From: Kitagawia praeruptora
Lineage: Eukaryota; Streptophyta; Magnoliopsida; Apiales; Apiaceae
Assembly (NCBI GenBank): GCA_037693485.1
Contig: CM075345.1
Coordinates: 6,899,501-6,963,500, forward strand
Direction: 5' to 3'
DNA: 64,000 nucleotides
A program made the translations under genes and the position numbers. This document shows positions 47,659 to 60,459 of the stretch, in pieces (position 1 is the first letter of the stretch; the number at the start of each line of letters is the position of its first letter). Under the pieces are notes generated by a model, which was given only the letters and a program-made list of their open reading frames with translations, searched no databases and was not told the DNA's origin.

Positions 47659-50242
47659 TTGGATTGAACAGCAACTGCTATAAAAAGTCTTACTGTTGTC
47701 ATTTTGGCTACTGGAGCATATGTTTCAAAATAGTCAAGACCATAGGTCTGAGTAAAACCTCTAGCTACCAATCTGGCCTTGTATCTCTCAATACAACCAT
47801 TAGGTAAATACTTTACCCTAAAAACCCATTAACAATCAACCACATTCTTATCAGCAGGTTTTGGTACTATTTCCCAAGTATGATTATTCTCAAGTGCATT
47901 GAGTTCTAATTTCATAGCAGCAAGCCAATTTGAATCAGTTACAGCTTGTTTGAAAGTGTATGGAATATGAGTTTGAACAGTAGCAGTAAGAAATGTAGTA
48001 TATGAAGGTTTAAATTGTGCAAAAGAAACAAAGTTTTGAATAGGATAAGCATAAGTACCTGAAGCCATGGTAGTTGAAGCTTGATGAAGACTGGAAATAA
48101 CAGACTGTGGAAGACCTGTATAACCTTTTAGTCTGGTAGAAATAGTCCTGGTTCGAGTGGACCTAGGCTTAAGAATAATGCTATCATTGACAGAAGCTGA
48201 ATTGTTGTTATCAGACTGAATTTGATCAGTAGTGGCAGACTGAGTTTGAGTATGAGTATCATCAATATGAGAACTAGTCAGAGGTACTTCAGAAGAAGAA
48301 GTATCCTCTATCAGATGATTAGAACTGCTATAAATGAATTTCCTTGAGTCAATGTAAACAGACTATTATCAGAGTGACATTGCACAAAACCAAAATCTTT
48401 TAGAGCAATTGAAAATTTAGAAAACCAACATCTAGGAGCCTGTTTAAGTCCATAGATAGATTTAATAAGTCTGCACACAAATGCTGAAGGATCTGTGATA
48501 TGACTGACATTAACAAAAGATGATAGCTGTAAATATCCTGGAGGTAATTTCATGTATATTTCTTCTTGAAGATCACCATGCAGAATGCATTGGTGACATC
48601 TAATTGAGTAATATCCCATTTGGATTGAACAGCAACTGCTATAAAAAGTCTTACTGTTGTCATTTTGGCTACTGGAGCATATGTTTCAAAATAGTCAAGA
48701 CCATAGGTCTGAGTAAAACCTCTAGCTACCAATCTGGCCTTGTATCTCTCAATACAACCATTAGGTAAATACTTTACCCTAAAAACCCATTAACAATCAA
48801 CCACATTCTTATCAGCAGGTTTTGGTACTATTTCCCAAGTATGATTATTCTCAAGTGCATTGAGTTCTAATTTCATAGCAGCAAGCCAATTTGAATCAGT
48901 TATAGCTTGTTTGAAAGTGTATAGAATATGAGTTTGAACAGTAGCAGTAAAAAATGTAGTATATGAAGGTTTAAATTGTGCAAAAGAAACAAAGTTTTGA
49001 ATAGGATAAGCATAAGTACCTGAAGCCATGGTAGTTGAAGCTTGATGAAGACTGGAAATAACAGACTGTGGAAGACCTGTATAACCTTTTAGTCTGGTAG
49101 AAATAGTCCTGGTTCGAGTGGACCTAGGCTTAAGAATAATGCTATCATTGACAGAAGCTGAATTGTTGTTATCAAACTGAATTTGATCAGTAGTGGCAGA
49201 GTGAGTTTGAGTATGAGTATCATCAATATGAGAACTAGTCAGAGGTACTTCAGAAGAAGAAGTATCCTCTATCAGATGATTAGAACTGCTATAAATGAAT
49301 TTCCTTGAGTCAATGTAAACAGACTATTATCAGAGTGACATTGCACAAAACCAAAATCTTTTAGAGCAATTGAAAATTTAGAAAACCAACATCTAGGAGC
49401 CTGTTTAAGTCCATAGATAGATTTAATAAGTCTGCACACAAATGCTGAAGGATCTGTGATATGACTGACATTAACAAAAGATGATAGCTGTAAATATCCT
49501 GGAGGTAATTTCATGTATATTTCTTCTTGAAGATCACCATGCAGAATGCATTGGTGACATCTAATTGAGTAATATCCCATTTGGATTGAACAGCAACTGC
49601 TATAAAAAGTCTTACTGTTGTCATTTTGGCTACTGGAGCATATGTTTCAAAATAGTCAAGACCATAGGTCTGAGTAAAACCTCTAGCTACCAATCTGGCC
49701 TTGTATCTCTCAATACAACCATTAGGTAAATACTTTACCCTAAAAACCCATTAACAATCAACCACATTCTTATCAGCAGGTTTTGGTACTATTTCCCAAG
49801 TATGATTATTCTCAAGTGCATTGAGTTCTAATTTCATAGCAGCAAGCCAATTTGAATCAGTTACAGCTTGTTTGAAAGTGTATGGAATATGAGTTTGAAC
49901 AGTAGCAGTAAGAAATGTAGTATATGAAGGTTTAAATTGTGCAAAAGAAACAAAGTTTTGAATAGGATAAGCATAAGTACCTGAAGCCATGGTAGTTGAA
50001 GCTTGATGAAGACTGGAAATAACAGACTGTGGAAGACCTGTATAACCTTTTAGTCTGGTAGAAATAGTCCTGGTTCGAGTGGACCTAGGCTTAAGAATAA
50101 TGCTATCATTGACAGAAGCTGAATTGTTGTTATCAGACTGAATTTGATCAGTAGTGGCAGACTGAGTTTGAGTATGAGTATCATCAATATGAGAACTAGT
50201 CAGAGGTACTTCAGAAGAAAAAGTATCCTCTATTAGATGATT
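47360..50242 (-). repeat. Three tandem 961-bp copies inside the Copia pol
   Basis: The units are 47360-48320, 48321-49281 and 49282-50242. Each spans the hinge after integrase and the first third of reverse transcriptase. The copies are nearly identical. The middle one carries a few private changes (for example near 48902, 48922, 48950 and 49174). Each shares the same stop before WVFRV and the same 1-nt shift, so these defects predate the duplication. The junction GATGATT|AGAACTG shows about 2 bp of microhomology. Confidence 0.95.
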
Positions 50243-50482
50243 ATGAGTTGGAAACAAATTGTGAGATGAATCAGTAGAGAATTCTGGAATAATGATATGA
50301 GGTGATGTAAAGGGAAAAACATGTTCAACAAAAACAACCTCTCTTGTTATAAAGATTTTTCTTGTTTGTAGTTCAAGAACTTTGTAACCTTTCTTATTAG
50401 CTGGATAGCCAAGAAAAACACATTTAAGTGCCCTGGAATCAAATTTATCAGAAGATATATTTTTGATATAACACAAACACAT
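49751..50482 (-). pseudogene. pol: Copia integrase C-terminus and hinge region
   Basis: The frame continues integrase after a frameshift near 50470. It begins with the segment KFDSRALKCVFLGYPANKKG that closes copia integrases, then a low-complexity Ser/Thr/Gln hinge, then the conserved start of reverse transcriptase (WLAAMKLELNALENNHTWEI). It ends at a TAA just before the WVFRVKYLPNG segment, which continues in the same frame (49693-49511). Confidence 0.85.
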
Positions 50483-51459
50483 TTAAGTGTTGTATAGTCT
50501 GGAGATTTAGCAAATAAAACCTCAAAAGGTGATTTGAAGTGTAGAAGTTTAGAGGGAGTATAATTGATAACATGGGTAGCAGCTAAGATACAATCTCCCC
50601 AGTAAGAAATAGGTATTTTTGACTGAAGCTTAAATGCTCTAGCAACATTTAGCAAATGTTGATGCTTTCTCTCAACAGTACCATTCTGTTGAGGAGTATA
50701 AGCACAACTTGTTTGATGAATAATGCCTAATGAAGCTAGATGAGTTTGTAAACCAATATTTGTGAATTCTGTACCATTATTAGATCTTAAAGTTTTAACT
50801 ATTTTGCCAAATTGATTAGAAACATAGGCAAGAAAATTGATAACAAGAGAAGAAACTTGAGATTTATCATTGAACAGAAAAACCCACATACATCTGGAAA
50901 AATCATCTACTATGGAAAGAAAATATCTACAAGTACCAAATGTACAATTCTTGTAGGGACCCCAAACATCACAGTGTACAAGTTCAAATATAGTAGATGT
51001 TTGAGAAGTACTTTTAGTAAATGGTAATCTATGTTGTCTAGACATATGACAGACATCACAATTGTCTATAGGAGGAACAGTACAATTTAGAGTAGGAAGA
51101 TGACTAAGAACAACAGATGAAGGATGACCAAGTCGATTGTGCCATTGCATAATTTGAGTTTGAGTAGATGAAATTGCAGAAACAGATGCAGACAGCAATA
51201 AGTTTGGAAGAGTAAGTTTATACAGGCCCCCATCAAGCTCACCAATCTCCCTCATCTTCATCAAACCATGGACCTGCATGAGGCACTTAGAAGCAACAAA
51301 ATGAATTGAGCAAGAATTGTCACTAGTGAATTTAGCTACAGACAAAAGATTGCAATGAAAACCAGGAACATAAAGTACTTGTTTAAGCACAAACTGTGAT
51401 GTCAAGTGAATATCTCCTACATGAGTGATACTAGTTTTCTGACCATTAGGAAGAAACAA
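50347..51459 (-). pseudogene. pol: Copia GAG-pre-integrase and integrase core
   Basis: The segment includes the zinc region WHNRLGHPS...CDVCHMSRQ and the integrase core. The first catalytic Asp is in HCDVWGP and the Glu is in QNGTVERKHQHLLN. The second catalytic Asp is replaced: LRSNNGTEF instead of the usual Asp-Asn-Gly, so strand transfer would be lost. The protein goes out of frame near 50470. Confidence 0.88.
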
Positions 51460-51522
51460 ATCAGATTGTAGTATTTGTATATTAGTGAGTAAAGAGAAAT
51501 GAGGAGTAATATGATGAGTGGC

Positions 51523-52788
51523 TCATGAATCTATAATCCAAATTTGTTGTTGAGAAGCATTAAACTGTATGTTACCAGCCAAGAACACATAATTAGATTG
51601 ATATAGAGAAACACCTGAAAGTGGAGTAGAAACAGGATTCATTTGCAGACAACTAGCATTTGCAGAAGGAGTTATAACAGGTGAATTCAAACGAGATTGT
51701 AGCATCTGAATTAGCTGTTGACACTGTTGCTCAGACAGAGATGATTCAGAACTTGTAGGCTCTACAAACAAAGGTGGATTGATACCAGAAGAATTACCAG
51801 CAACAGCATTCACTTTCTTTGTAGTACTTGACTTTACCTTTGGTTTAGGTTGACCATGAAGTCGATGCCACTCAGGATAACCATGTAGAGCAAAACATTT
51901 TTATTTTGTATGCCCAGTCAATGAACAATAGTCACACTGTACAGAAGAATATGAACTTTTCTTCTGAAATTTAGCTTTGTCTTTGTTATGTGAATTATTG
52001 TTATTAAATCTAACATTCAGCGCTAAAGAATCTGACACTGAAGTTGCTATCCTACCAAAGTCTCTCTGATTCTCTTCTTGAACAATCATAGCATAGGCAT
52101 GAGCCAAATCAGGAAGTGGATTCATAAGAAGAATTTGACCTCTAGTTTGCACAAATTGATCATTCAGTCCCATAAGAAAGAGACTCAGTTTATTCAATTG
52201 TTCATACTGATCAAGCTTCTGGCTAACAGTACAAGCACAATTGCTATTAACACAAGTACATATAGGTATAGGTGATAGTGTATCAAGTTCATCCAACAGG
52301 CCACGAAATTCAGTAAAATATGTTGTAACAGATTTTGTACCTTGTGTGAGGGAGAATAGTTCCTTTTTCAACTGAAATAAGCGAGGGACATTTGTTTGTG
52401 AAAACCTAGCAGCAAGATCGTCCCAAATTGCTTTAGCAGTATGCAAATACACCACACTTTTACGTATCTCAGATGACATAGAATTGAGCATCCATGAAAT
52501 TACTAAATCATTACTGCGCATCCACAAAGCATAATGTGGTGCTGTAATGGCAGGTTTCAATTGTGATCCATCAATGAATCCTAACTTCAGTTTAGCAGAT
52601 AGAGCAATCGATATAGATCGACTCCATTGATTGTAGTTAACTCCAGTAAGCACCTCATTAACAAGTGCTAAGCCTGGATGATCAGAATTAGAAAGATAAT
52701 AGGGATGATTTATGTCAATCACAGTAGTTGATGTAGTGTTTGCAGATGAAGAAGCATTCGCCATTAACACAGATGCATAAGAATTCAT
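51523..52788 (-). pseudogene. gag: Copia gag and protease start, with two nonsense codons
   Basis: The gag part (52788-51901) begins MNSYASVLMA, contains the copia gag core (HPYYLSNSDHPGLALV, NYNQWSRSI, FIDGS, IWDDLAARFSQ) and reaches the zinc knuckle CDYCSLTGHTK. A TAA (51901-51903) lies inside the knuckle just before its last Cys. The same frame continues to 51523, where the protease motif WIIDS is followed by TGA in place of the Gly codon, then ATHH. Both lesions abolish function. The frame is shared with the integrase at 50347-51459. Confidence 0.9.
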
Positions 52789-52965
52789 TCAAACACACAG
52801 AACAACACAAACAGAGATACAAATAAGCCAGTCGATGAAGATTGACAATCAATACAATCAGTCGATGAAGATCAACGATTAACACAATCAGATAATCTTG
52901 AGAACTGGCTAGAATCGTGTAAGCGGAAAGCATAAGATCGGAAAAACACAATCAGATCACCGTTC

Positions 52966-52979
52966 CGGCTCTGATACCA
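52966..52979 (-). other. Primer binding site of the Copia element
   Basis: TGGTATCAGAGCCG on the minus strand directly after the 5' LTR, complementary to the 3' end of initiator tRNA-Met. Confidence 0.85.
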
Positions 52980-53109
52980 TGACAGAATATGAAATGTATA
53001 TAGAAATATTGATAACCAGAGAAGTATATTCTCTGTAAAGAAAACAACAATGGTGGAAATGTTTATAACAGAATTACAGAGAAGTGAGAATGAAGTCTCT
53101 TAAGATGCA
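52980..53109 (-). repeat. Truncated 5' LTR of the Copia element
   Basis: 130 bp matching the 3' LTR up to TAAGATG, after which the Del/Tekay-like LTR begins. The remaining 165 bp are not seen in the window. Confidence 0.85.
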
Positions 53110-56100
53110 TGTAACACCCCCAGATCCAGGGTCAGGGATCTGGTCATTACGGTCTCAATATCCAACCACAAAACCAACATAATTTAAATTACAACCTTGT
53201 GACCCAAAACATCAACATAAAACACACCCGTTATAGTCCCAGAGATGAAATCAGAGTAACCAACAATATTATTAATCACAAGTTTGAGTTCTTACAACCC
53301 AAAGAATTACCATTGTACAATTACATACTCTTTGCCATCCATTAATAGATACCATAATATAAATACATTTGAGGCTCAATTGCTAACAACTAGCCTACCA
53401 GTAGTTGCATCCTCAACAAAGGTAGCCAAGACCTTAGCGGTAAACCTCTGACGGTTGACACCTGCTTACGCTGTGTGCGCCTTGCGCAGCCATCTGATCT
53501 AGCTGTTGTTGTGATATAAATAAATAAAGCAAGGGTGAGCAATAGCCCACCAGAAATATAATTGAACAGTGATAATATATAACAGTCCAAAATATCTTTT
53601 GAAACCATATGCCATGCATTAACGATGTAGTACCAATATAAGGTATGAGATGAAGTTACAAGGTAACTCAAAATATATTTGTTTTGAATAAATATCTGCT
53701 ATGTAAAAGATAAGCAAGATATTCTCAATTATCATAAAAGAGGAACTTGCAGGAAAATATTGCAATTCCGGTTTCAACACTTTTTCACCTTGCCAACACC
53801 AACAGTGTTGCAGAAATTTCTCACTTTTAGAAGATGAACTAATACGGGAGCATTGCCGCGCCAGATGCCCTGACGTTTACGATGATCAGTCGTATGTCAT
53901 GCATCTCATCAGTCGTTCTCTACATGTAGAAGGTAGCTCCGACGGATTTACTTATCTACCGCCCTCTGGAACTCCTCAGCCAACGGTTGGACTATTGCTG
54001 GACCGGCGCCACTCGGCCACTTACGCGTCTCCTAGTTCGAATATCATCCATGACTCTGAAACGTAAAGTTCGTTCCCCTTTTTCCCCAAGTGTAACACTT
54101 GTTGATAGGACTCCACAAAGTAGTCGTATCTAATTGGAAAGGAAAATTCACCAATATTTCCCAAGCTGATGCTTGTTAATGGATATAAACTTGTTACATC
54201 AATCATACGCCTCGAGCGTTGAGGAGGTAACCAAAAGACTCATATCGATGCTTGAAAGAATCAAGATGTGAGTGACAAGATAGTTTTAGCAAGTATAGGA
54301 CCGGGCAGTCCAATAAATAACATCGCTCAAGTGAGGTCCCCTTATATACGTTTGGAAGTTGAGCGAGTATTTAAATCTTCTTTAAGATAGATTTAAATGA
54401 AATTAAAGTTTTGGGAACCTCCCCTTGATAAAATAGTCATAAAAGACTCCGAAATATTTTACATAATATCTGAAGGTGAAGGATAACCTTTGAATAATAT
54501 AAATCATTATAAAAAGAATTCAAAAGAATTTTATTAAACATTCCAAGAATATTTATTAATTCAATAATAATTACGGAATACTATTAAATCATAATATTGC
54601 TCGTAAGTAATCCTCGAATGAATATATAGAATTATTTATTAAATAAATCTCTTCTTAAATGAATATTTAAAATAATATTCATTGAATAAATAAACTTAAA
54701 TAAATATTTAATATAATATTTACTGAATAAATCAAACCTTAAATGAATATTTGAAAATAATATTCATTTAATAAATAACATTCCAAATGAATATCCAAAT
54801 AATATTCATTAAACAAATAATATTCTAAATGAATATCCAAAGTAATATTCATTTAACCAATAATATTCTAAATGAATATCCAAAATAATATTCATTTAAC
54901 AAATAATATTCTAAATGAATATCCGAATAATGTTCATTTAGTAATCAAAACTTTAAAGGAATATTCGAAGTAATATTCCTTGAGTAAATAGAACTTCCAA
55001 TGAATATTTTAAAATAACATTCATTAAGTAAATCAAACCTTAAATGAATATTCGAAAGTAATATTCATTAAATAAATCAAGATCAAATGAATATTCCAAA
55101 TAATAATAAGTAAGCCAAATGAATATTTGGGAATGATATTCGTCAACCAAATAACTCTAATGAATATTCAAAATAATATTCATTAACTAAATAACTCCAA
55201 TGAATGATCAAAATAATATTAATTAAATAAATGACATTCTAAATGAATATTAAAATAATATTCATTAAATATTCCTTCACTGAGGTAATACTCGAAGAAC
55301 GTTCCTCGAAAGATTCGTAATCGAATAAAAATCCTCGAAGTAATAAATTTGTCGCTGGAATCCCTCCGGGTTTCCACGACTATTTATATATTACAAAATA
55401 TCGACTCCCGGTCTATATTTGAAGTATGAATATCATACGCCCTTCGCTAAGGGTCTTAACCAAACAATCCGACTTATAACTGATATTTCATATATAGTCT
55501 ATAAGCCGATATCAATTCAGGGAACAAGTAATTCAATATTAACTTGAAAGTAGGCATGCATTCTATGGCATATGTATAAAACAATCATCATATATATTAT
55601 CACAACAACAGTTCCAAGTTTTGGAAACTTGCCTGAGAATCGAGTGCGGGTAGGGGTAATGTGTCCCGGGTCAGCTCGACGATCTATAAACAATCAGAAT
55701 ATTTAAGATTAACCACTTAACGCTTATTAAAAGGCTAAGTATAAACTCCACTTAAATCGAAACATGTTTTCGAGTTATCTCGTTACGTCTCTTTTAGTGT
55801 AACTCTTTTTATCACCGATACGATCCGACATTCGTTCGTTATCAAGACATGTCATCATGCTTATACTTGGTATATACTTACGTCGTATAAGTTCTAAGGT
55901 TGGTCATTTACGAATCAAGATTATACCTCGAGTGTTATCGCCCGTTTTCTAAGTTATAACCAAAGTCATACCTTTAAGGGGTTCGTTCGCGTTTAACCTC
56001 GATTCAAACATTTTTATAAAATCGGAAAACGATCCATTCGACATGTGGTTTTCTCCCACGCCTTCCTTTTTACCTCTAATATTTAATTAATAAGATTCGC

Positions 56101-58057
56101 CACTGATTAAACGACATTTAAGGGAATCAATTTCAATTACGAACTTTCGATTACGGTTCCGAACCACTTTTACGAATTTAATCATAACTCCTAAACCGTA
56201 AGTCCGTTTCATGCGATCTTTATATCAAAACGAAGATTATAACATAATATACCTTGTCATGGCAGAATACGAAGCTAGTCAGTGAGTTATGGCTACTGTC
56301 AAATATGATTTCTTAAGGTTAACGAAAATTCGGCATTACGACGGCTATAAATCGAACGTTCTAAAATCATAACGATTCCACAAAGCCACACCGGGCATCC
56401 AAACAACTTGTAAACATATTACATATCTCCAACTGTCCAAACTCATCTACTTTACCAACATGATCATCACATCTCTTAAATCAAACAATCATTACATAAT
56501 CATGCTTATAATCATGCTATTAACACATCTTATACTAAATCCATCAAGAGCATGCAAAATCTCAAAGTAAGATCTAGGGTTCATGAGGTTTATACCTTCC
56601 TTGGAGAGTGTTAAAGCCCTTTCTAAGCCTTGATCTAGTCCTTAGAACTCATTACAACCTTAAACTAGCAAGAATCATCAAGAACATAGTTAGTGATTTT
56701 CGGATCTGCTATAACGCAGTTGAAAGATCATGAAAAACGAGGGCCTTACCAAGGTTTTCTGGACAAGGCTTCTAAAGGAGAGTTGTAGAGCATCCAACCA
56801 GCTTTCCAAAAAGCTAAAGAACACCAAATTCCATTGAGTAATGAAGGAGATATGGCCGTTTGAAAATCATCACAGAAACTGCCAACAATCTGGACAGTTT
56901 GCTTCTTCAACTTGGGGAGATGATTTGCCTAGGCTATACTACTTTGATTACTATGAAATTTGGAGCGAATATTGCCCATGGAGTGGAGAGGTTGTGGTTC
57001 AAATTTGGTGATTTTATCATGGATGAAAATGGAGATATGAATTTTTCTCTCATGGCTGTTCTTGTTGAGCAGTTTTGAAAAAAATGGAGAGAATGTAGTT
57101 TGCTTGGCTTGTCTCTTGCTCTCATCTAATCTAATATGTATTATTGATATGTAAGGATAATATCTAGTCCATAAAGCTACTTTAATAAAGGTAGTATGTC
57201 ATGGATGATGAAATCAAGTGGACAAGTGTTGATGTTTTGGTGGTAAGATGAGAAAGTTATGCTAAGTACTAGTTTGATCCTAATTGATCTAGTTCCTTTG
57301 GTAACTACTTGGTTACTTGCCCTTATCCACTTGCACATGCATGTATCTTGATCCTCTTGCTTGTTCTTTGTCCGGTTATTACTCAATTCGTTGATCGTTC
57401 GAGGGAATAACTCATTCGTTTCTAGTTAGGGTTTTACCGAAAACCTTCTTAATATTTCTAATACTATTCTTCATCATTCTTAATACTTCTCGAATTTAAA
57501 TTCCTTAATTCCCTTTTATAAATCCTTAAGTCTTGCAGTGTCCAGGGAAATCTCGAAGAAAATAAAAGTGCTCTTTTTCTGAATCCGACAGCTTTTACAT
57601 ACACTTATTTTCCTCCTGGATCACTAATACGAACTCAGAAATCCGTTCCGAATACCGGGTATAACATTATTATAATAATATTCCAAATTCCACCAAAATC
57701 ACTATTCATCACTTATTTTTATTTAATTCCTATAATTAGGAAAATGAACCTGGTTCACCCTCGAGTGTTCCTTAACCTTTTTACGGAACCGCTGGGCTTA
57801 TAATAGATATTGATTTGGATGACATGAGGGTATCTATTTCTCTCTAGGGAATCTTATCTTAACTTTCTAGGAGATAGATTATTCTAATCTAAGTTATCAC
57901 CCAATAGCATCCTTCAGGCCATATAACCTTGGAATATATATCCTTTCATTATTCATTCTTTAAAGCCAGTATTACATTGTAGTTGTAACCACTGTTCACT
58001 CTTACATCAATACATAATAAAAGTTTTAATTCTACCCAAAAATCTGGGTTCTTACAG
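53110..58057 (-). repeat. Long 3' LTR (4948 bp) of a Del/Tekay-like gypsy element
   Basis: On the minus strand it starts TGTAAGAACCCAGATTTTTG at 58057 and ends GATCTGGGGGTGTTACA at 53110. A purine tract (AAGGAGGGGAGAC) precedes it, so it is the 3' LTR of a minus-strand element. The internal sequence just upstream (GATTCCGGGACGGAATCC, then TTTTAAGGAGGGG) is the ending typical of Del/Tekay chromoviruses. Within the LTR, 54540-55290 is a tandem-like array of AATGAATATCC.AA.TAATAT units of about 40 bp. No coding frame is convincing. Confidence 0.8.
54540..55290. repeat. Array of degenerate 35-45-bp repeats
   Basis: Units of the form TAAATGAATATCCAAAATAA followed by TATTCATTTAA repeat about 15 times. 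Each contains the inverted words GAATAT and ATATTC, so the array can fold repeatedly. Confidence 0.8.
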
Positions 58058-58171
58058 TCTCCCCTCCTTAAAAGGATTCCGTCCCGGAATCAGGTAGAAG
58101 ACAATTGGTACTTGTTGGTTATTTCGCTTTCCAATTCTCTGGTCGATCCTTACACATCCCAATCTTGGGGT
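58058..58171 (-). mobile_element. Internal end of the Del/Tekay-like element, cut by an Athila-like element
   Basis: 114 bp of internal sequence next to the 3' LTR, including the purine tract at 58058-58070. The rest of this element must lie beyond the inserted Athila-like element, outside the window. Confidence 0.65.
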
Positions 58172-59620
58172 TGAAATTAACGAATTTTTTTAAATCCTTG
58201 TTCTTAGTTAATAACCGTAATTGAACCCCTTTAAATCTCAATTTTATTGTGGGTTTTATTATTGTTAATCGTAGTTACATAATTAAAAAATTAATAAAAA
58301 AAATCATAAAAATATTAGTTTCAATATTTCACAGCATTTATTTTCTGTTTCGTTATTTTTGGTTTTTAATTCGAAGCAAACGCCTTCCCTGTTTCTTATT
58401 AGTTCAGTCTTTCCCCTTTTCCTTTTATTTTCCAGCAAACCCATCTCCCTCTTGTCTTCTCTTCTCCGAAAAAACCTTCCCTTCCCCTTCTTATTTCTTT
58501 TCGCACAAACCAGCACACATCCCTGTCTCTTTTTCTGTTTATCCGAACCCTTCTCCCCTGTTTTCCAGTGTTAATCGCAACCCCCTCCTTCTTTCCTTTT
58601 CTTTTCAGTCCAAACTCCCCCCTTTTCCGTTTTGTTCTAAACCATACTGAATTGCTTCGGATTTATTACTGACTTGCTGTTGTTCGTTGTCATTTGGTTT
58701 CGTTAGTGAATTTCGTATGGGTCTTGTAATTGCTGGTTGGTCGCGTCTGTAGCGAGTTGTTGTTGGTGATTGTTGCCGAGTTTTCGTCTCTGTTTATATG
58801 TTATTTGATTCCGTTTATGCTGATGTATTTGTATGTTGCCGATGAGTTCCGGTTCTAAGTTTATATGCTATATGGTTGTTTCCGTTTACTACGTTTTCTG
58901 AATATCAACGAGTTAGTGTTGCGAGTCTGAGTCACAGATTTCGAGTTATTGTACTAAGTTTTGCCAATGGTTTCGCTGAATGGTTTCTGCGATTCATCAC
59001 TAAGCCATCGTTTAATGTTGCTGTGTTGTTATGAGATTTGTGAATCGGGTTGTGCGGTGTTTGAATGGCACTGAGTTCATTTTGGTTTTGCTGGTTCTGT
59101 TCTGCGTTATAGAAGTAATTCTTTGTTCGGGTATTTTGATTGTAAAGAAATGAAGTTGCCGAGTTATCTCAGTCCTTGTGCAAGCAGAGTTTGTAATGTT
59201 TAATTGTTGATTTAGTGAGTCGTTGTTTGCCGAGTCGTGGTCCCAGTTGTAGTATGTCGAGTCCTAATTTCTGAGTTAAATGATCGATAGTGCCGAGTCA
59301 ATTTACACGAACAAGTCATGTCAAAGTTTTCTGTAAATAATTTCTTAAAATAAATTCTAGTTTAATTAGAATTTAGAATTATTTAGAATAATTTAGTTTT
59401 AATATAATTTAGAATTCTTAGAATTTTTTAGAATAATTTAGAATTTAAAGTTAGGAATTAATTGGTTAAAATCAAAATTTTCAAAAACCAAAATTGTTCT
59501 AATTCGATTAAATTAAATTTCAAGGTTCGCGAAAATATTAGTCCCTGTGGATCGAATCATAAATATTAAAACGATGATCGTGCGCTTGCGATAATTAAAT
59601 GTCACATTTTCACCACATCA
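58172..59620 (+). repeat. 5' LTR of the gag-protease element
   Basis: 1449 bp. The right end is fixed by the primer site; the left end is the TG nearest to the loss of Del/Tekay sequence and is less certain. A pyrimidine-rich stretch (58380-58640) gives an incidental frame. Confidence 0.7.
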
Positions 59621-59626
59621 AGTTTT

Positions 59627-59644
59627 TGGCGCCGCTGCCGGGGA
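59627..59644 (+). other. Primer binding site
   Basis: TGGCGCCGCTGCCGGGGA, tRNA-Asp-like with one mismatch, identical to the site at 22931-22948. Confidence 0.75.
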
Positions 59645-60459
59645 CTAATTATTTTTCACGGCTTGATTTTTAATTTTTCGGATTAGTTTTACTTGTCTCA
59701 TTTTTTTTTTATCTCATTTTTTTTAGGAAAGTTTGGAATTACGGGAATCTTCTCACGGAGCTTGGAACGAATCGGAATTTTTGGAAGCGTGCTTCGGTAA
59801 CCCGTATCTCAATCTTTTCGCAATTTTATTTTTAGAAAATCACAAAAAAAAAAATCAAAAAAATCGAAAATCACAAAAAAATTTAAAATTGAAAAAATAA
59901 AAAAAAATTAGTTGTAAATACATAATTGTTGCATCATGCATTTAATCACTTAGGAGCACATCATCTAGATTTTTATTTTCTTGTTTTTAATTTCTCGTAC
60001 CTATTAAATTGTGGTGATTGCTGGAGGACCCAAAGGTACGTTAAATTCTTCTTTCTTTTAGATTAGAGCACGTAGTGTAATGCATCCATATTTGTTCACC
60101 GCTTTTGTATATATCTCGTTGTTTGTTGCATCATTTGTAGCTTTAATAAAATTAATTAGACGTTTGCCCTAGGAATTTCGCGCTCAATTAGGAAGGTACC
60201 TAAGAAACGAAGTAATCATTAATTATTCCGACTCTTTGGTGTCTAGGCAAGCGAAAGCTTACCTGGCCAATTAGGATTTGGTGTCTAGGCTGGTGTTTAG
60301 CCTCTTGGCAATGCTTGCACCTACCTGGCCAAGTCGGTCCGAATAAATTCTGATTTACCGAGTTTTGGGTGGTCCTTACAGTTAGGAGCAAGGTCTAGTT
60401 CATTTTATTAAGGAACCCAGGTTTAGAATTTTTCTTTTGATTTTTCACCCTTTCTTTTT
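59645..60459 (+). other. Leader between primer site and gag
   Basis: Non-coding leader, with A-rich tracts (59840-59915) and paired words TTGGTGTCTAGGC (60236 and 60281) and CCTGGCCAA (60262 and 60332) that could form structure. No gene. Confidence 0.6.

Larger units (their letters stand above)
46087..53109 (-). mobile_element. Ty1/copia retrotransposon, minus strand, decayed and triplicated
   Basis: The 3' LTR (46087-46381, 295 bp, TGTTACAG...TTCTGTCA on the minus strand) and the first 130 bp of the 5' LTR (52980-53109) match. The primer site TGGTATCAGAGCC follows the 5' LTR and is complementary to initiator tRNA-Met, as in most copia elements. A purine tract (GAGGGGGG) precedes the 3' LTR. 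The gene order gag, protease, integrase, reverse transcriptase, RNase H is that of copia. The 5' LTR is cut at 53109/53110 by a Del/Tekay-like LTR. Confidence 0.92.

Noticed and set aside
56860..57078. 72-codon plus-strand frame in the Del/Tekay-like LTR
   Set aside because: It is opposite to the element's orientation and inside an LTR, with no domain. It may be chance, though the text is moderately protein-like.
58249..58650. 133-codon Pro/Ser/Phe-rich frame
   Set aside because: It is caused by a pyrimidine-rich stretch of the 5' LTR. Another frame on the same strand is also open, and there is no domain.
60200..60391. Paired GGTGTCTAGGC and CCTGGCCAA words as a tRNA-like structure
   Set aside because: No complete cloverleaf with anticodon and T-loop could be drawn, so it is left as leader sequence.
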